DNA of 64,000 bases from assembly GCA_002352225.1 (NCBI GenBank), contig DEIA01000079.1, positions 1 through 64,000 on the forward strand. The letters are read 5' to 3'. Source of the DNA: Flammeovirgaceae bacterium UBA2786 (GTDB lineage Bacteria > Bacteroidota > Bacteroidia > Cytophagales > Cyclobacteriaceae). Numbering within the stretch: position 1 is the first letter of the stretch; the number at the start of each line of letters is the position of its first letter. The notes beneath the pieces are model-generated. The model saw nothing but the letters and a program-made list of their open reading frames with translations. It was not told where the DNA came from and did not search any database. The position numbers were made by a program, and so were the translations under genes. Shown piece after piece: positions 8,821 through 16,917 of the stretch.

Positions 8821-8851
8821 CAAAATTATAAACCCAATGCTTGGCCCCAAA
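8821..8851 (-). promoter_or_regulatory. Promoter of the small lipoprotein-cmk operon
   Basis: TTTG (8848-8851) and TAATTTTG (8821-8828) on the minus strand are separated by 19 nt, an exact Bacteroidota promoter. The predicted leader before the GTG at 8800 is about 14 nt. Confidence 0.72.
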
Positions 8852-8865
8852 CACTTTTCGACAAA

Positions 8866-9555
8866 TTAACCGGGTTGATTGTTCTGGTGACTCATTTTAA
8901 ACCCTATTTTCTGACCTGCACCCAATTCCTGTGTTTTTTCAATCTTTTGAAAAAGGGTAATAAACCGAACTTGCGTAAAAGGGGGTGCCATCAGGTCGTT
9001 TTCGATAGCTGCCATCAGGCTTAGCTTAACAATTACACATAAATCATCTTTGCTAATTGGTTGTTGCGAAATTGAATTAAAAAGTGACCCAAGCTGGCCA
9101 TCAGCCTCAACCATAAACCTTCCCTCGTGATTGATGAGTAATCGCGCAATCAGGTAGCCCGGGTCGTTAATGCGATTAAACTTCAGCGAATCGGACATAA
9201 AATTGTAAACCATAATCTGGCCAAAATAACGATTCACTTCCTTCTGTCGAATGTAGTCAGTCTTCATTACCGCATCTTCATCGCTAAACGTAACCACATT
9301 GGTATGCAGCACAAACACCAGTAAGTCGCCCGCCAGTTTTATATGAAACTCATGCTCATTTATCCAATCAAAACTTATCGTAACATCTTTATCGCCCGGG
9401 GTAATCTGTTTTTTTAGTTCTTCAATTATCCGTTCGCCTTCTAAAGAAAGAATGGAGAATGCAGTTAGCAGGTTTTTATATGTAATCTGCTTGGCGGTTG
9501 ATTTATTTTCCAAAAGTTGCCGGATATGATTAAGCGAATCTTGTTGGCTGTTCAT
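8866..9555 (-). CDS. Conserved hypothetical protein, 229 residues
   Basis: A soluble, mixed alpha/beta protein without signal peptide or membrane span. The N-terminus is helical (SLNHIRQLLENKSTAKQITYKNLLTAFSILSLEGERIIEELKKQI); the middle is strand-rich (TISFDWINEHEFHIKLAGDLLVFVLHTNVVTF), followed by YFGQIMVYNFMSDSLKFNR. I do not recognise a family with certainty; the composition suggests a cytoplasmic protein. It lies upstream of the lipoprotein-cmk unit, which has its own promoter, and is divergent from a small coiled-coil gene. Confidence 0.7.
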   Translation of the reverse strand: MNSQQDSLNHIRQLLENKSTAKQITYKNLLTAFSILSLEGERIIEELKKQITPGDKDVTISFDWINEHEFHIKLAGDLLVFVLHTNVVTFSDEDAVMKTDYIRQKEVNRYFGQIMVYNFMSDSLKFNRINDPGYLIARLLINHEGRFMVEADGQLGSLFNSISQQPISKDDLCVIVKLSLMAAIENDLMAPPFTQVRFITLFQKIEKTQELGAGQKIGFKMSHQNNQPG

Positions 9556-9598
9556 AATAAAAACTTTAGTTTAGTAAGTTGAAAAAATAAAATTGGTT

Positions 9599-9865
9599 AT
9601 GGAAGAAAATGACGAAGGAAAAGCGGAAAAGTTTTTCAAAGAATTTGGCAAAAAGCTGGATTCATTTATGCACGAAGCAAAAGATGCTGGAACCCGTGTA
9701 GAGGCGGACATGAGGGCGAGGTATGATGAATTAAAAGTTGCAGCCGAAAAATTTAAGGAAGAAGCTAAGAACAAAGATCGTTGGAAGGAAGTGGAGGATT
9801 CTCTGAAAAAAGCAGGCGAAGAATTAAATAACGCAGTTAAGGCAGCCTTTAAAAAACCTCAATAG
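9599..9865 (+). CDS. Small charged alpha-helical protein, 88 residues
   Basis: The ATG at 9599 was preferred to a TTG two codons upstream. The product is almost wholly helical and very rich in Lys, Glu and Ala (EKFFKEFGKKLDSFMHEAKDAGTRVEADMRARYDELKVAAEKF), with 11-residue-like amphipathic periodicity as in apolipoprotein- or YtxH-type small proteins. No membrane span or signal is visible. Function unknown. A long inverted repeat follows the stop codon. Confidence 0.65.
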   Translation: MEENDEGKAEKFFKEFGKKLDSFMHEAKDAGTRVEADMRARYDELKVAAEKFKEEAKNKDRWKEVEDSLKKAGEELNNAVKAAFKKPQ

Positions 9866-9872
9866 TTCTTTT

Positions 9873-9917
9873 GTAGATAGTCTATAGTTAGTATAGCATG
9901 AACTATGGACTATCTAC
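9873..9917. repeat. 17-bp inverted repeat between convergent genes
   Basis: Arms 9873-9889 and 9901-9917 pair with one mismatch (GTAGATAGTCTATAGTT) around an 11-nt loop. It lies between the stops of the small helical protein and the MATE gene and may act as a two-way terminator or mRNA end. It has no T-tract. Confidence 0.6.
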
Positions 9918-9930
9918 TAATGACTGCGTA

Positions 9931-11340
9931 CTATATCTTAACCAGCTTCCACTTTCCCCGCTTAAAAATAATAATGGCAGCAATAGCCATTAATGTTTCG
10001 GCCAGTACAATGGCCAGAAAAACCCCTTTGGCTCCCATACCGAAATGTATTGCTGATAAATAGGCAAAAGGAATCTGAAACACCCAAAATCCAAACACAT
10101 TCAGGATAGTTGGGGTGTAGGTGTCACCAGCGCCATTAAGGCCTTGTGCTACCACCATCCCATATCCATAAAAAATATAGCCTAAGCTTACATAGCGCAA
10201 GGCCTGCGTTCCATATTGCAATACTTCTGGCTGTGTACTGAAAATGCTTATGATAGCCGGTGCAAACAACAAGAACACGATCATTACAAATCCCATAAAA
10301 AAGGCATTGTAATAAGCCGAACGCCATACTGCAGCTTCTGCCCGATCGGGGTGCTTTGCTCCCAGATTTTGCCCTACCAGAGTAGCGGCCGCATTGGCCA
10401 GTCCCCAAGCGGGTAGCAACGTAAAAATAAAAACCCGAATGGCAATAGTATAACCTGCCACGGCATTATCGCCAAACGTAGACATAACGCGCATAAGGAA
10501 AATCCAACTGGCCGAACCAATAATGAATTGTAGTATACTCCCACCAGATATTTTTACCACATTTAGAATAATGCTAGCCCGTATAGCCAGATTACTCCAG
10601 TTTATTTGAATAATACTCTTACTTCCCAGTAAATAATACAATTGAAAAAGTACACCAACTCCACGTCCAATATTGGTTGCAATAGCGGCACCTGCTACAC
10701 CCATAGCCGGTATAGGACCAAATCCAAAAATGAAAATAGGATCTAATACAATGTTAAGGGTGTTAGCCAACAACAATGCCTTCATGGCAATGGCGGCATT
10801 ACCGGCACCTCTAAACACGGCATTAATCAGAAACAAAAGAGTAACGGTATAGTTACCTGCAAACATCCATAATGCATACGAAGAACTTGTATCCACAACC
10901 TCTTGCGAGGCGCCCATCAGAAGCAGAATATCTCTATAGTAAAATATACCCGCCATGCTAATTATAAAGGCCACCCCTAACGCCAGGTAAATAGCCTGCA
11001 CGGCTGCAATACTTGCTCCCTTGCGATCATTCTCGCCAACCCTGCGCGCTACAATTGCCGTTGCGCCCATACCTAAACCCATGGCCAGTGAATACAGTAT
11101 GCTAAGCACAGATTCCGTATACCCTACAGCGGCCACTGCATTGCTGTCGTTTAGTTTACTTACATAATAAATATCTACGATGGCAAATATGGATTCCATA
11201 CCCATTTCTACTACCATAGGAATGGCCAATAAAAAAATTGCTTTATTAAGGCTCAGGCTTGTAAAGTCCTGTTCAACTCCCAGTATAGCCTCTTTGAAAA
11301 GTTTAAATACAGAAGTGATTTTAGAGAAAACTCCTTTCAT
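9931..11340 (-). CDS. MATE family multidrug/Na+ or H+ antiporter
   Basis: A 469-residue protein with about twelve membrane spans in two pseudo-symmetric halves, as in the NorM/MATE family. Marks include AIPMVVEMGMESIFAIVDIYYVSKL, SLAMGLGMGATAIVARRVGENDRKGA, AVFRGAGNAAIAMKALLLANTLNIVLDPIFIFGFGP and LNGAGDTYTPTILNVFGFWV. It would export cationic drugs or metabolites in exchange for Na+ or H+. The N-terminal 25 residues before the first span are soluble. It is a single-gene unit; the substrate cannot be predicted. Confidence 0.9.
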   Translation of the reverse strand: MKGVFSKITSVFKLFKEAILGVEQDFTSLSLNKAIFLLAIPMVVEMGMESIFAIVDIYYVSKLNDSNAVAAVGYTESVLSILYSLAMGLGMGATAIVARRVGENDRKGASIAAVQAIYLALGVAFIISMAGIFYYRDILLLMGASQEVVDTSSSYALWMFAGNYTVTLLFLINAVFRGAGNAAIAMKALLLANTLNIVLDPIFIFGFGPIPAMGVAGAAIATNIGRGVGVLFQLYYLLGSKSIIQINWSNLAIRASIILNVVKISGGSILQFIIGSASWIFLMRVMSTFGDNAVAGYTIAIRVFIFTLLPAWGLANAAATLVGQNLGAKHPDRAEAAVWRSAYYNAFFMGFVMIVFLLFAPAIISIFSTQPEVLQYGTQALRYVSLGYIFYGYGMVVAQGLNGAGDTYTPTILNVFGFWVFQIPFAYLSAIHFGMGAKGVFLAIVLAETLMAIAAIIIFKRGKWKLVKI

Positions 11341-11557
11341 GATGTAAAGAATGAAAATTAAAATAATTGATCTTGTAGTTTACCCATTGGGCGGGGACAA
11401 TCTGGTACATAACCAGAATAATTCAACCTGACTCCGATTACCCGGATTTGTCCTAAAGGTTGAATTAGAATACAAGCTTCATAGTTCGTGAGTGTTTCTC
11501 GTAATACAAATATGACGGAAAATTCCGGAAAAAGTTTTGTTGATACTGCTAAAAACA
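11341..11557. other. Intergenic stretch without recognised gene
   Basis: About 215 bp between the MATE start and the tsf terminator. Short frames here lack start signals or similarity. No promoter with a full TAnnTTTG element was found for the MATE gene. Confidence 0.5.
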
Positions 11558-11585
11558 AAAAAGGGGAGCCTGAACTCCCCTTTTT
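11558..11585 (-). terminator. Terminator of the rplM-rpsI-rpsB-tsf operon
   Basis: An 11-bp stem (AAAAAGGGGAG / CTCCCCTTTTT, 11558-11568 with 11575-11585) with a 6-nt loop, continuing into more T residues on the minus strand after tsf. Confidence 0.9.
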
Positions 11586-11603
11586 AACTTGATTTCTTAA
11601 GAA

Positions 11604-12437
11604 TTACCCGATGGCTACGCGTTTAAACTCAACCACTGTTAATCCCTTGGTTACACTATCCAGGTACTGAGCAACCGTTTTAGAATTGTCTTTAACGAAA
11701 ACCTGAGGAAGTAAGGTGTTGTCCTTAAAGAACCTGTTCAGTTTTCCCTGAGCAATCTTTTCTACCATATTTTCAGGCTTGCCTTCAGCTATTATTTGTG
11801 CTTTGGCTATTTCCATTTCTTTTTCAATCAATGTTTTATCTACGCCCTTCTCATCCACGGCAACCGGATTCATAGCCGCTATTTGCATGCCTACATCTTT
11901 TCCGGCTTCGGTTACATCTTTGCCATTCACACCTTTCAATGAAACCAATACCCCTAATTTACTCCCGGCATGAATATACGGTACAATAGCTTCGCCCTTC
12001 ATATGCACAAATGTGCTTATCTCTAATTTCTCTCCGATCTTTCCTACCAGCTCGGTAATCTTATCGTTAATTGTTAGCGCCCCGGTTGATTCAGCCAACA
12101 GCGCTTCTTTTGTAGCGGGTTTTTTAGCAAATGCAGTTTCCACTATCAGTTTACCTAAATTCTGAAACTCTTCATTTTTAGCAACAAAGTCTGTTTCGCA
12201 GTTCAATGCAACCAAAAAAGCTTCCGTCTTGTCGTCTGATGTTTTTACAAATACAGAACCTTCTCTGGCGTCTTTATCGGAACGGCTGGCTGAAACTTTT
12301 TGCCCCTTCTTTCTCAGTATTTCGATCGCTTTTTCGAAATCGCCTTCAGCTTCGGTAAGGGCTTTTTTACAATCCATCATACCGGCACCGGTCATGGTAC
12401 GCAGCTTATTTACTTCTTGTGCACTGATTACTGACAT
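11604..12437 (-). CDS. tsf: Translation elongation factor Ts
   Basis: A 277-residue guanine-nucleotide exchange factor for EF-Tu. The N-terminal UBA-like module (ISAQEVNKLRTMTGAGMMDCKKALTEAEGDFEKAIEILRKKG) and the exchange motif NCETDFVAKNEEF are complete, followed by the dimerisation and C-terminal modules. It lies downstream of rpsB, the common bacterial order, but a terminator-like hairpin stands between the two genes (12477-12505), which may set the tsf to rpsB ratio. Confidence 0.98.
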   Translation of the reverse strand: MSVISAQEVNKLRTMTGAGMMDCKKALTEAEGDFEKAIEILRKKGQKVSASRSDKDAREGSVFVKTSDDKTEAFLVALNCETDFVAKNEEFQNLGKLIVETAFAKKPATKEALLAESTGALTINDKITELVGKIGEKLEISTFVHMKGEAIVPYIHAGSKLGVLVSLKGVNGKDVTEAGKDVGMQIAAMNPVAVDEKGVDKTLIEKEMEIAKAQIIAEGKPENMVEKIAQGKLNRFFKDNTLLPQVFVKDNSKTVAQYLDSVTKGLTVVEFKRVAIG

Positions 12438-12476
12438 ATACGTATAGTTTAAAATTCAAATGGTTAGTTTAAAAAC

Positions 12477-12505
12477 AAAAACATCGGTTTAAGGCCGATG
12501 TTTTT
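12477..12505 (-). terminator. Terminator-like hairpin between rpsB and tsf
   Basis: An 11-bp perfect stem (AAAAACATCGG / CCGATGTTTTT, 12477-12487 with 12495-12505), followed on the minus strand by TTTTTG and a second T-run. It stands inside the operon, about 40 bp before the tsf start, so it is either partly leaky or an attenuator. Confidence 0.75.
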
Positions 12506-12584
12506 GCGTGTATTTTTAACCGGCAATTGACAATCCGTGGTTGATCCCGGTGGTAATCAGAATCAATCGGATTTGTCATCCGAC

Positions 12585-13352
12585 TTATTCCTGTTCTACA
12601 GCCTCATCAACCTTGCGCTTCTCTTCCTCATCCTTTTTATGGCCTGCATCTTCTTTATCTTTCTTACGTTCCATCAGAGCCTCTTCAATGGCTTTACCAA
12701 TGTTGCCGGTAATAAGGGTAATCGATTTAAATGCATCATCGTTGGCCGGAATTGGGAAATCGATATCAGATGGGTCTGAGTTGGTATCTACCATAGCAAA
12801 TACCGGTATGTTCAACTTCTGAGCTTCCTTAACGGCAATATGCTCGCGCTTAACGTCTACCACAAACAAAGCTGCGGGTAAACGGTTAAGGTCGGTAATA
12901 CCTCCTAACAGTTTTTCCAATTTTGCTTTTTCGCGGGTAATCATTAACCGTTCGCGCTTCGCCAGGTTGGTGAACGAATCATCTTTCATTAACTTCTCTA
13001 TTTGAGAAAGTTTCTTTAAAGATTTCCGTATGGTTGCAAAGTTAGTAAGCATACCGCCTAACCAACGCTCTGTTACAAACGGCATGTTAAGGCGTGTAGC
13101 TTCCTGCGTAATAATGTCTTTAGCTTGCTTTTTAGTAGCTACAAACATGATTTTACGCCCTGACCGAACAATGTTTTTCAACGCGTAGGTGGCTTCTTCC
13201 AGGCACTTCAGCGTTTTGTTCAAATCAATAATGTGGATACCATTATTTTCCATGAAGATGTACTCGGCCATCTTGGGGTTCCACTTGCGGGTGAGGTGCC
13301 CGAAGTGAACACCTGCATCCATTAAACTTTCGGTTGTTAATTTCTCTGCCAT
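12585..13352 (-). CDS. rpsB: 30S ribosomal protein S2
   Basis: A 255-residue protein of the small subunit, bound late in assembly and needed for S1 recruitment. The core (DAGVHFGHLTRKWNPKMAEYIF ... RWLGGMLTNFATI ... LPAALFVVDVKREHIAVKEAQKLNIPVFAMVDTNSDPSDIDFPIPANDDAF) is complete. The last about 30 residues are a Lys/Glu-rich tail, common in Bacteroidota. The gene is 10 bp after rpsI in the same operon. Confidence 0.98.
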   Translation of the reverse strand: MAEKLTTESLMDAGVHFGHLTRKWNPKMAEYIFMENNGIHIIDLNKTLKCLEEATYALKNIVRSGRKIMFVATKKQAKDIITQEATRLNMPFVTERWLGGMLTNFATIRKSLKKLSQIEKLMKDDSFTNLAKRERLMITREKAKLEKLLGGITDLNRLPAALFVVDVKREHIAVKEAQKLNIPVFAMVDTNSDPSDIDFPIPANDDAFKSITLITGNIGKAIEEALMERKKDKEDAGHKKDEEEKRKVDEAVEQE

Positions 13353-13362
13353 GCTGTATCGA

Positions 13363-13749
13363 TTAACGCTTGCTGAACTGGAATCTTCTTCTTGCTTTTC
13401 TGCGACCTGGTTTCTTTCTTTCTACCATGCGCGAATCGCGGGTCAGCAAACCTTCCTTCTTCAATGGAGGGCGGTTTTCTGTATTGATATTTACAAGGGC
13501 ACGGGCAATACCCAGACGAATAGCTTCTGCCTGTCCTTTTGTTCCACCCCCCTCTACATTTACAGTTACATCGTATTGGCCATCTGCTTTTACAATAGTA
13601 ATTGCCTGCTTCACTGTTGTTTGGAGAATTTCTGACTTGAAATAATCATTCAAGGCACGGTCGTTTACTGTAATCTCACCTTTGCCTGGTTTTACATAAA
13701 CCCGGGCAATTGAGGTTTTTCTTCTACCGATAGTATTAATAATCTCCAT
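13363..13749 (-). CDS. rpsI: 30S ribosomal protein S9
   Basis: A 128-residue protein with the family start NTIGRRKTSIARVYVKPGKGEITVN, the GGGTKGQAEAIRLGIARAL core and the basic C-terminal tail RRKARRRFQFSKR, which reaches the P-site tRNA. Its ATG overlaps the rplM stop codon in the sequence TAATG, so translation is coupled. Confidence 0.98.
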   Translation of the reverse strand: MEIINTIGRRKTSIARVYVKPGKGEITVNDRALNDYFKSEILQTTVKQAITIVKADGQYDVTVNVEGGGTKGQAEAIRLGIARALVNINTENRPPLKKEGLLTRDSRMVERKKPGRRKARRRFQFSKR

Positions 13750-14195
13750 TAGAACTTAATTTCTTTAGGTTGTTGTGCTGTGTGAGGGTGTTCGGCACCG
13801 GCATATACATGCAGGCTACGGAATACTTCACGCCCCAAGCTGTTTTTGGGAAGCATTCCTCTTACTGAGTGCTCCACCAAACGTTCAGGATGTTTTCCTG
13901 TCCCGATCATTTTAGGAGTTAATACCCGCTGGCCACCCGGATAGCCCGAATAGCTGAAGTACACTCTGTCTGTCCATTTTTTTCCAGTCATGCGGATTTT
14001 GTCGGCATTAATAACCACTACGTGGTCGCCTGTATCCACATTTGGGGTATAGCTCGGCTTATGTTTGCCGCGCAATACGCGTGCTACCTGGCTGGCCACG
14101 CGACCCAGTACCTGGTCTTTTGCATCAACCAACACCCAACCTTTTTCAACGGTTGTTTTGGTGGCATTGATTGTCTTATAGCTGTTATGATCCAC
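13749..14195 (-). CDS. rplM: 50S ribosomal protein L13
   Basis: A 148-residue large-subunit protein, first gene of the operon. It shows VDAKDQVLGRVASQVARVLRGKHKPSYTPNVDTGDHVVVINADKI and SVRGMLPKNSLGREVFRSLHVYAGAEHPHTAQQP. In bacteria L13 and S9 are nearly always adjacent, as here. A full promoter lies about 50 bp upstream. Confidence 0.98.
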   Translation of the reverse strand: MDHNSYKTINATKTTVEKGWVLVDAKDQVLGRVASQVARVLRGKHKPSYTPNVDTGDHVVVINADKIRMTGKKWTDRVYFSYSGYPGGQRVLTPKMIGTGKHPERLVEHSVRGMLPKNSLGREVFRSLHVYAGAEHPHTAQQPKEIKF

Positions 14196-14247
14196 TTTTT
14201 TTGCTTTAAAACTCGTTAAATAACATTACCCCCCATAAAAAGGGACA

Positions 14248-14278
14248 CAAAAGTAGATTTCAGAAATTGAATATGCAA
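14248..14278 (-). promoter_or_regulatory. Promoter of the rplM operon (TTG-N20-TACTTTTG)
   Basis: On the minus strand TTG (14276-14278) and TACTTTTG (14248-14255) are 20 nt apart. The predicted leader before rplM is about 46 nt. Confidence 0.68.
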
Positions 14279-14329
14279 GCCGGTATCAAGATTTACCGAG
14301 TTATTTAAGTACGACAAATTAGCCCTATT

Positions 14330-15049
14330 TCAGCGCTTATTACTTGATAGTTGCCGGATAAGCGCCTGAAAATCTTTGGGGTATGGAGCTTCAATTGAGC
14401 AGTTTTCGTTATTCAATAGCAAAAATTGCAAAGTTTGGGCATGTAAGGCCATGCGCTTTAGCAGGGGCTCTTCATCGGTAAGCTTTTTAAGGTTGAAGCC
14501 TCTTTTTACTTCAGAAACAAAAAATGGTTTACCGCCATAAAGGGAATCTCCGGTTATAGAGGCTCCAAGCCTGGCCAGATGAACCCTGATCTGGTGCATT
14601 CGACCCGTTACCGGTCGGCATTCAACAAGCGTATGCGCTTTAAATGCCTGAAGGGTGGAAAAATACGTTTGAGCATCTTTACCTGCGCGCGAGATTTTGG
14701 CAGTTCCATCATTTTGTTTCAAAATGGGAGCATCAACCAGCTGATCGGAAAAATTGTGGATACCATCTACTACGGCATGGTAGATTTTGGTTACCTCGCG
14801 GTTTTCAAACTGCATACTAAGGTGCCGGTAAGCTTCAGGATGTCGGGCAATAGCCAGAACACCCGAAGTATCTTTATCTAACCGATGGCAAACCTGGGCT
14901 TCCGGCTCATAGGCTCTGGCCAGGGTTAAAATGTTTACCGGATCCTGCCGGTCTTCAAGGGTTGATAGGAACGGAGGTTTATTAATCAGGATAAAGTCCG
15001 AATTCTCGTACAGAATCGCATCCTCAAATCTGAATTTTAAAATTTTCAC
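14330..15049 (-). CDS. RluA family RNA pseudouridine synthase
   Basis: A 239-residue enzyme that converts a uridine in rRNA or tRNA to pseudouridine. The catalytic motif HRLDKDTSG lies at residues 55-63 with the nucleophilic Asp58; ENSDFILINKPPFLSTL and GRMHQIRVHLARLGASITGDSLYGG are the other family motifs. It has no S4 domain, so it is closer to RluA/TruC-type proteins than to RluD. The start is a GTG (15049), since no in-frame ATG is near; a TACCTTTG element ends 4 nt before it, suggesting a leaderless message. The target site cannot be read. Confidence 0.88.
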   Translation of the reverse strand: MKILKFRFEDAILYENSDFILINKPPFLSTLEDRQDPVNILTLARAYEPEAQVCHRLDKDTSGVLAIARHPEAYRHLSMQFENREVTKIYHAVVDGIHNFSDQLVDAPILKQNDGTAKISRAGKDAQTYFSTLQAFKAHTLVECRPVTGRMHQIRVHLARLGASITGDSLYGGKPFFVSEVKRGFNLKKLTDEEPLLKRMALHAQTLQFLLLNNENCSIEAPYPKDFQALIRQLSSNKR

Positions 15050-15053
15050 ATCA

Positions 15054-15061
15054 CAAAGGTA
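15054..15061 (-). promoter_or_regulatory. -7 element (TACCTTTG) four nt before the RluA-type start
   Basis: TACCTTTG on the minus strand lies between the stop of the histidine kinase and the GTG start at 15049. The start codon would coincide with the transcription start. Confidence 0.5.
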
Positions 15062-16117
15062 CTACGCCTCGTCCGATTCTGAATGGTGGCTGGCGCGTGG
15101 AAGTTTAAAACTAAATACAGAACCTTTGCCTACTGTACTTTGTACTTCGGCTTTACTGTTATGGCCTTCCAGTATGTGCTTTACAATGGCAAGCCCCAGC
15201 CCGGTTCCGCCTTTTTCGCGACTACGGCTTTTGTCTACCCGGTAAAACCTTTCGAAGATACGGCTGATGTGTTGTGCAGGTATGCCTTCACCTGTATCGG
15301 CAACAAATGTGGTAACGTTCTTTTTACCAACATCAAACGTAATGGAAACCTCGCCTCCTTCCGGTGTATAGTTAATAGCATTAGAAACCAGGTTAGTTAC
15401 TACTTGTGTAATCCGCTGCCAATCGGCATATACATATACCTTATGGTTATGGGCCAGTAATTTTAATTTGATGTTTTTTCTTTCGGCTTTTTCTTCGAAC
15501 TGATCGACAACTTCAGAACAAAGCCTTTTCAGGTCGATGTTCTCAACCTTCATTTTAATATCGCCCGTTTCAATCTGCGAAAGCGTGAGTAAATCCTGCA
15601 CCAGTACATCCAGGCCATCTAGACTTTTGGCTGCTTTTTTTAAAAATTTAGTGCGTACATTTTTATCGTTAACTGCACCATCCAGCAGGGTGTGTACAAA
15701 ACCCTGTGCGGCAAAAATGGGAGTTTTTAATTCGTGCGAAACATCGGCAATAAATTCTTTGCGGAAGGCTTCCAGCTTTTTCAATTCATCAATTTCTTTT
15801 TGTTTCAGGGTAGCAAAACTGTGAATCTCTTCATTAATCTTTTGAAACGGATTTAATGCCCCTGATTTTTGTCTGCCAATGTTGGCCAATTCTTTCTTGC
15901 GAAGTTTCTCCATGATTTTGTAAATCTTGTTGACCTCGCGGAACACGAGAAACTCCAACACGACAAAAATGAGCAGGTACGATGCTGAGAAACTGATTAC
16001 GGCAGCCACCAGCAGGGCATCGCGGCCCACGCTATCAATCAAAGAAAGAAATAAGGATGTAATAATGGCCACCGAAACAGCCAGTAGCAATGCCAATGTG
16101 CGGGCGCTATATACCAT
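15062..16117 (-). CDS. PhoR-like sensor histidine kinase
   Basis: A 351-residue kinase with two membrane spans (about 7-27 and 36-58) and almost no periplasmic loop, so it probably senses a membrane event or a partner protein. It lacks a PAS domain. The phospho-acceptor is His128 in FIADVSHELKTPIFAAQGF, followed by the N box (NLVSNAINYTPEGG), G1 (VADTGEGIP) and G2 (GGTGLGLAIVKHILEGH) ATP-binding motifs. The response regulator gene precedes it by 3 bp, the order typical of Bacteroidota phoBR-like pairs. Link to phosphate is only by analogy. Confidence 0.9.
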   Translation of the reverse strand: MVYSARTLALLLAVSVAIITSLFLSLIDSVGRDALLVAAVISFSASYLLIFVVLEFLVFREVNKIYKIMEKLRKKELANIGRQKSGALNPFQKINEEIHSFATLKQKEIDELKKLEAFRKEFIADVSHELKTPIFAAQGFVHTLLDGAVNDKNVRTKFLKKAAKSLDGLDVLVQDLLTLSQIETGDIKMKVENIDLKRLCSEVVDQFEEKAERKNIKLKLLAHNHKVYVYADWQRITQVVTNLVSNAINYTPEGGEVSITFDVGKKNVTTFVADTGEGIPAQHISRIFERFYRVDKSRSREKGGTGLGLAIVKHILEGHNSKAEVQSTVGKGSVFSFKLPRASHHSESDEA

Positions 16118-16120
16118 GCC

Positions 16121-16810
16121 TTAACCGAGATTGAACTTATACCCCACTCCTTTTACAGTGGTAATATAATCATCTCCGATCTTTTCGCGCACTTTGCGAA
16201 TGTGTACATCTACTGTTCGGGCCAACACATATACATCAGAACCCCAGATGTTTTGCAATAAATCATCGCGACTGAAAACTTTGTTTGGGCTTTGGGCCAA
16301 AAAGAACAGGAGTTCGAATTCTTTTTTGGGCAGGCTAACTTCTTTGCCTTTTATTTGAACCGTATAGCTGGTACGGTCTATTACCAGTTCGCCAATCTTA
16401 ATCTGGCTCGATGTATTTTTCTTTTTAGAATCTCTTCGAAAAAGTGCGCTGATGCGGCTCATTAACGCACGGGGTTTTATGGGTTTTAAAATATAATCAT
16501 CTGCACCCACATCAAATGCGGCTACTTCAGAATATTCTTCTGCACGGGCTGTAAGAAATACAATAAAGGTATTCACCAATTCTGGCATAGCCCTGATCTG
16601 GCGGCAAGCCTCCACACCATCCATTTTAGGCATCATTATATCGAGCAATACCAAATCGGGGTGAAATTTTTTGGCTTGCTCAACCGCCTGGTAACCATCG
16701 GCTGCAGTACGCACATCGTACCCTTGTTTTTCGAGATTGTATTTTAGCAATTCCAGAATGGGCTCTTCATCATCCACTACCAGCACTTTTTGCGTTGGTT
16801 TATTACCCAT
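16121..16810 (-). CDS. OmpR/PhoB family response regulator
   Basis: A 229-residue DNA-binding regulator. The receiver domain has VVDDEEP and the phospho-acceptor Asp57 in LVLLDIMMPKMDG, with Lys108-type LKPI. The C-terminal winged helix (about 130-228) includes KEFELLFFLAQSPNKVFSRDDLLQNIWG and VDVHIRKVREKIGDDYITTVKGVGYKF. It is cotranscribed with the kinase gene 3 bp downstream. Targets unknown. Confidence 0.93.
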   Translation of the reverse strand: MGNKPTQKVLVVDDEEPILELLKYNLEKQGYDVRTAADGYQAVEQAKKFHPDLVLLDIMMPKMDGVEACRQIRAMPELVNTFIVFLTARAEEYSEVAAFDVGADDYILKPIKPRALMSRISALFRRDSKKKNTSSQIKIGELVIDRTSYTVQIKGKEVSLPKKEFELLFFLAQSPNKVFSRDDLLQNIWGSDVYVLARTVDVHIRKVREKIGDDYITTVKGVGYKFNLG

Positions 16811-16917
16811 AGTATTTACAATTATTTCGCGATAAAAGTAGATACAAATTAAACCAATTAAAAACCAGTATTATCGCCTTAACAATTCCTTAATAGGCAG
16901 GACAGATTACGGTTACA

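Noticed and set aside
10338..10360. CCCGATCGGG palindrome in the MATE gene as another tRNA-type palindrome
   Set aside because: It is inside an intact coding region with no tRNA similarity and lacks the spacer; chance is enough.
11358..11558. Small gene between the MATE gene and tsf
   Set aside because: The frame covers the tsf terminator, has no start signal and no recognisable protein features.
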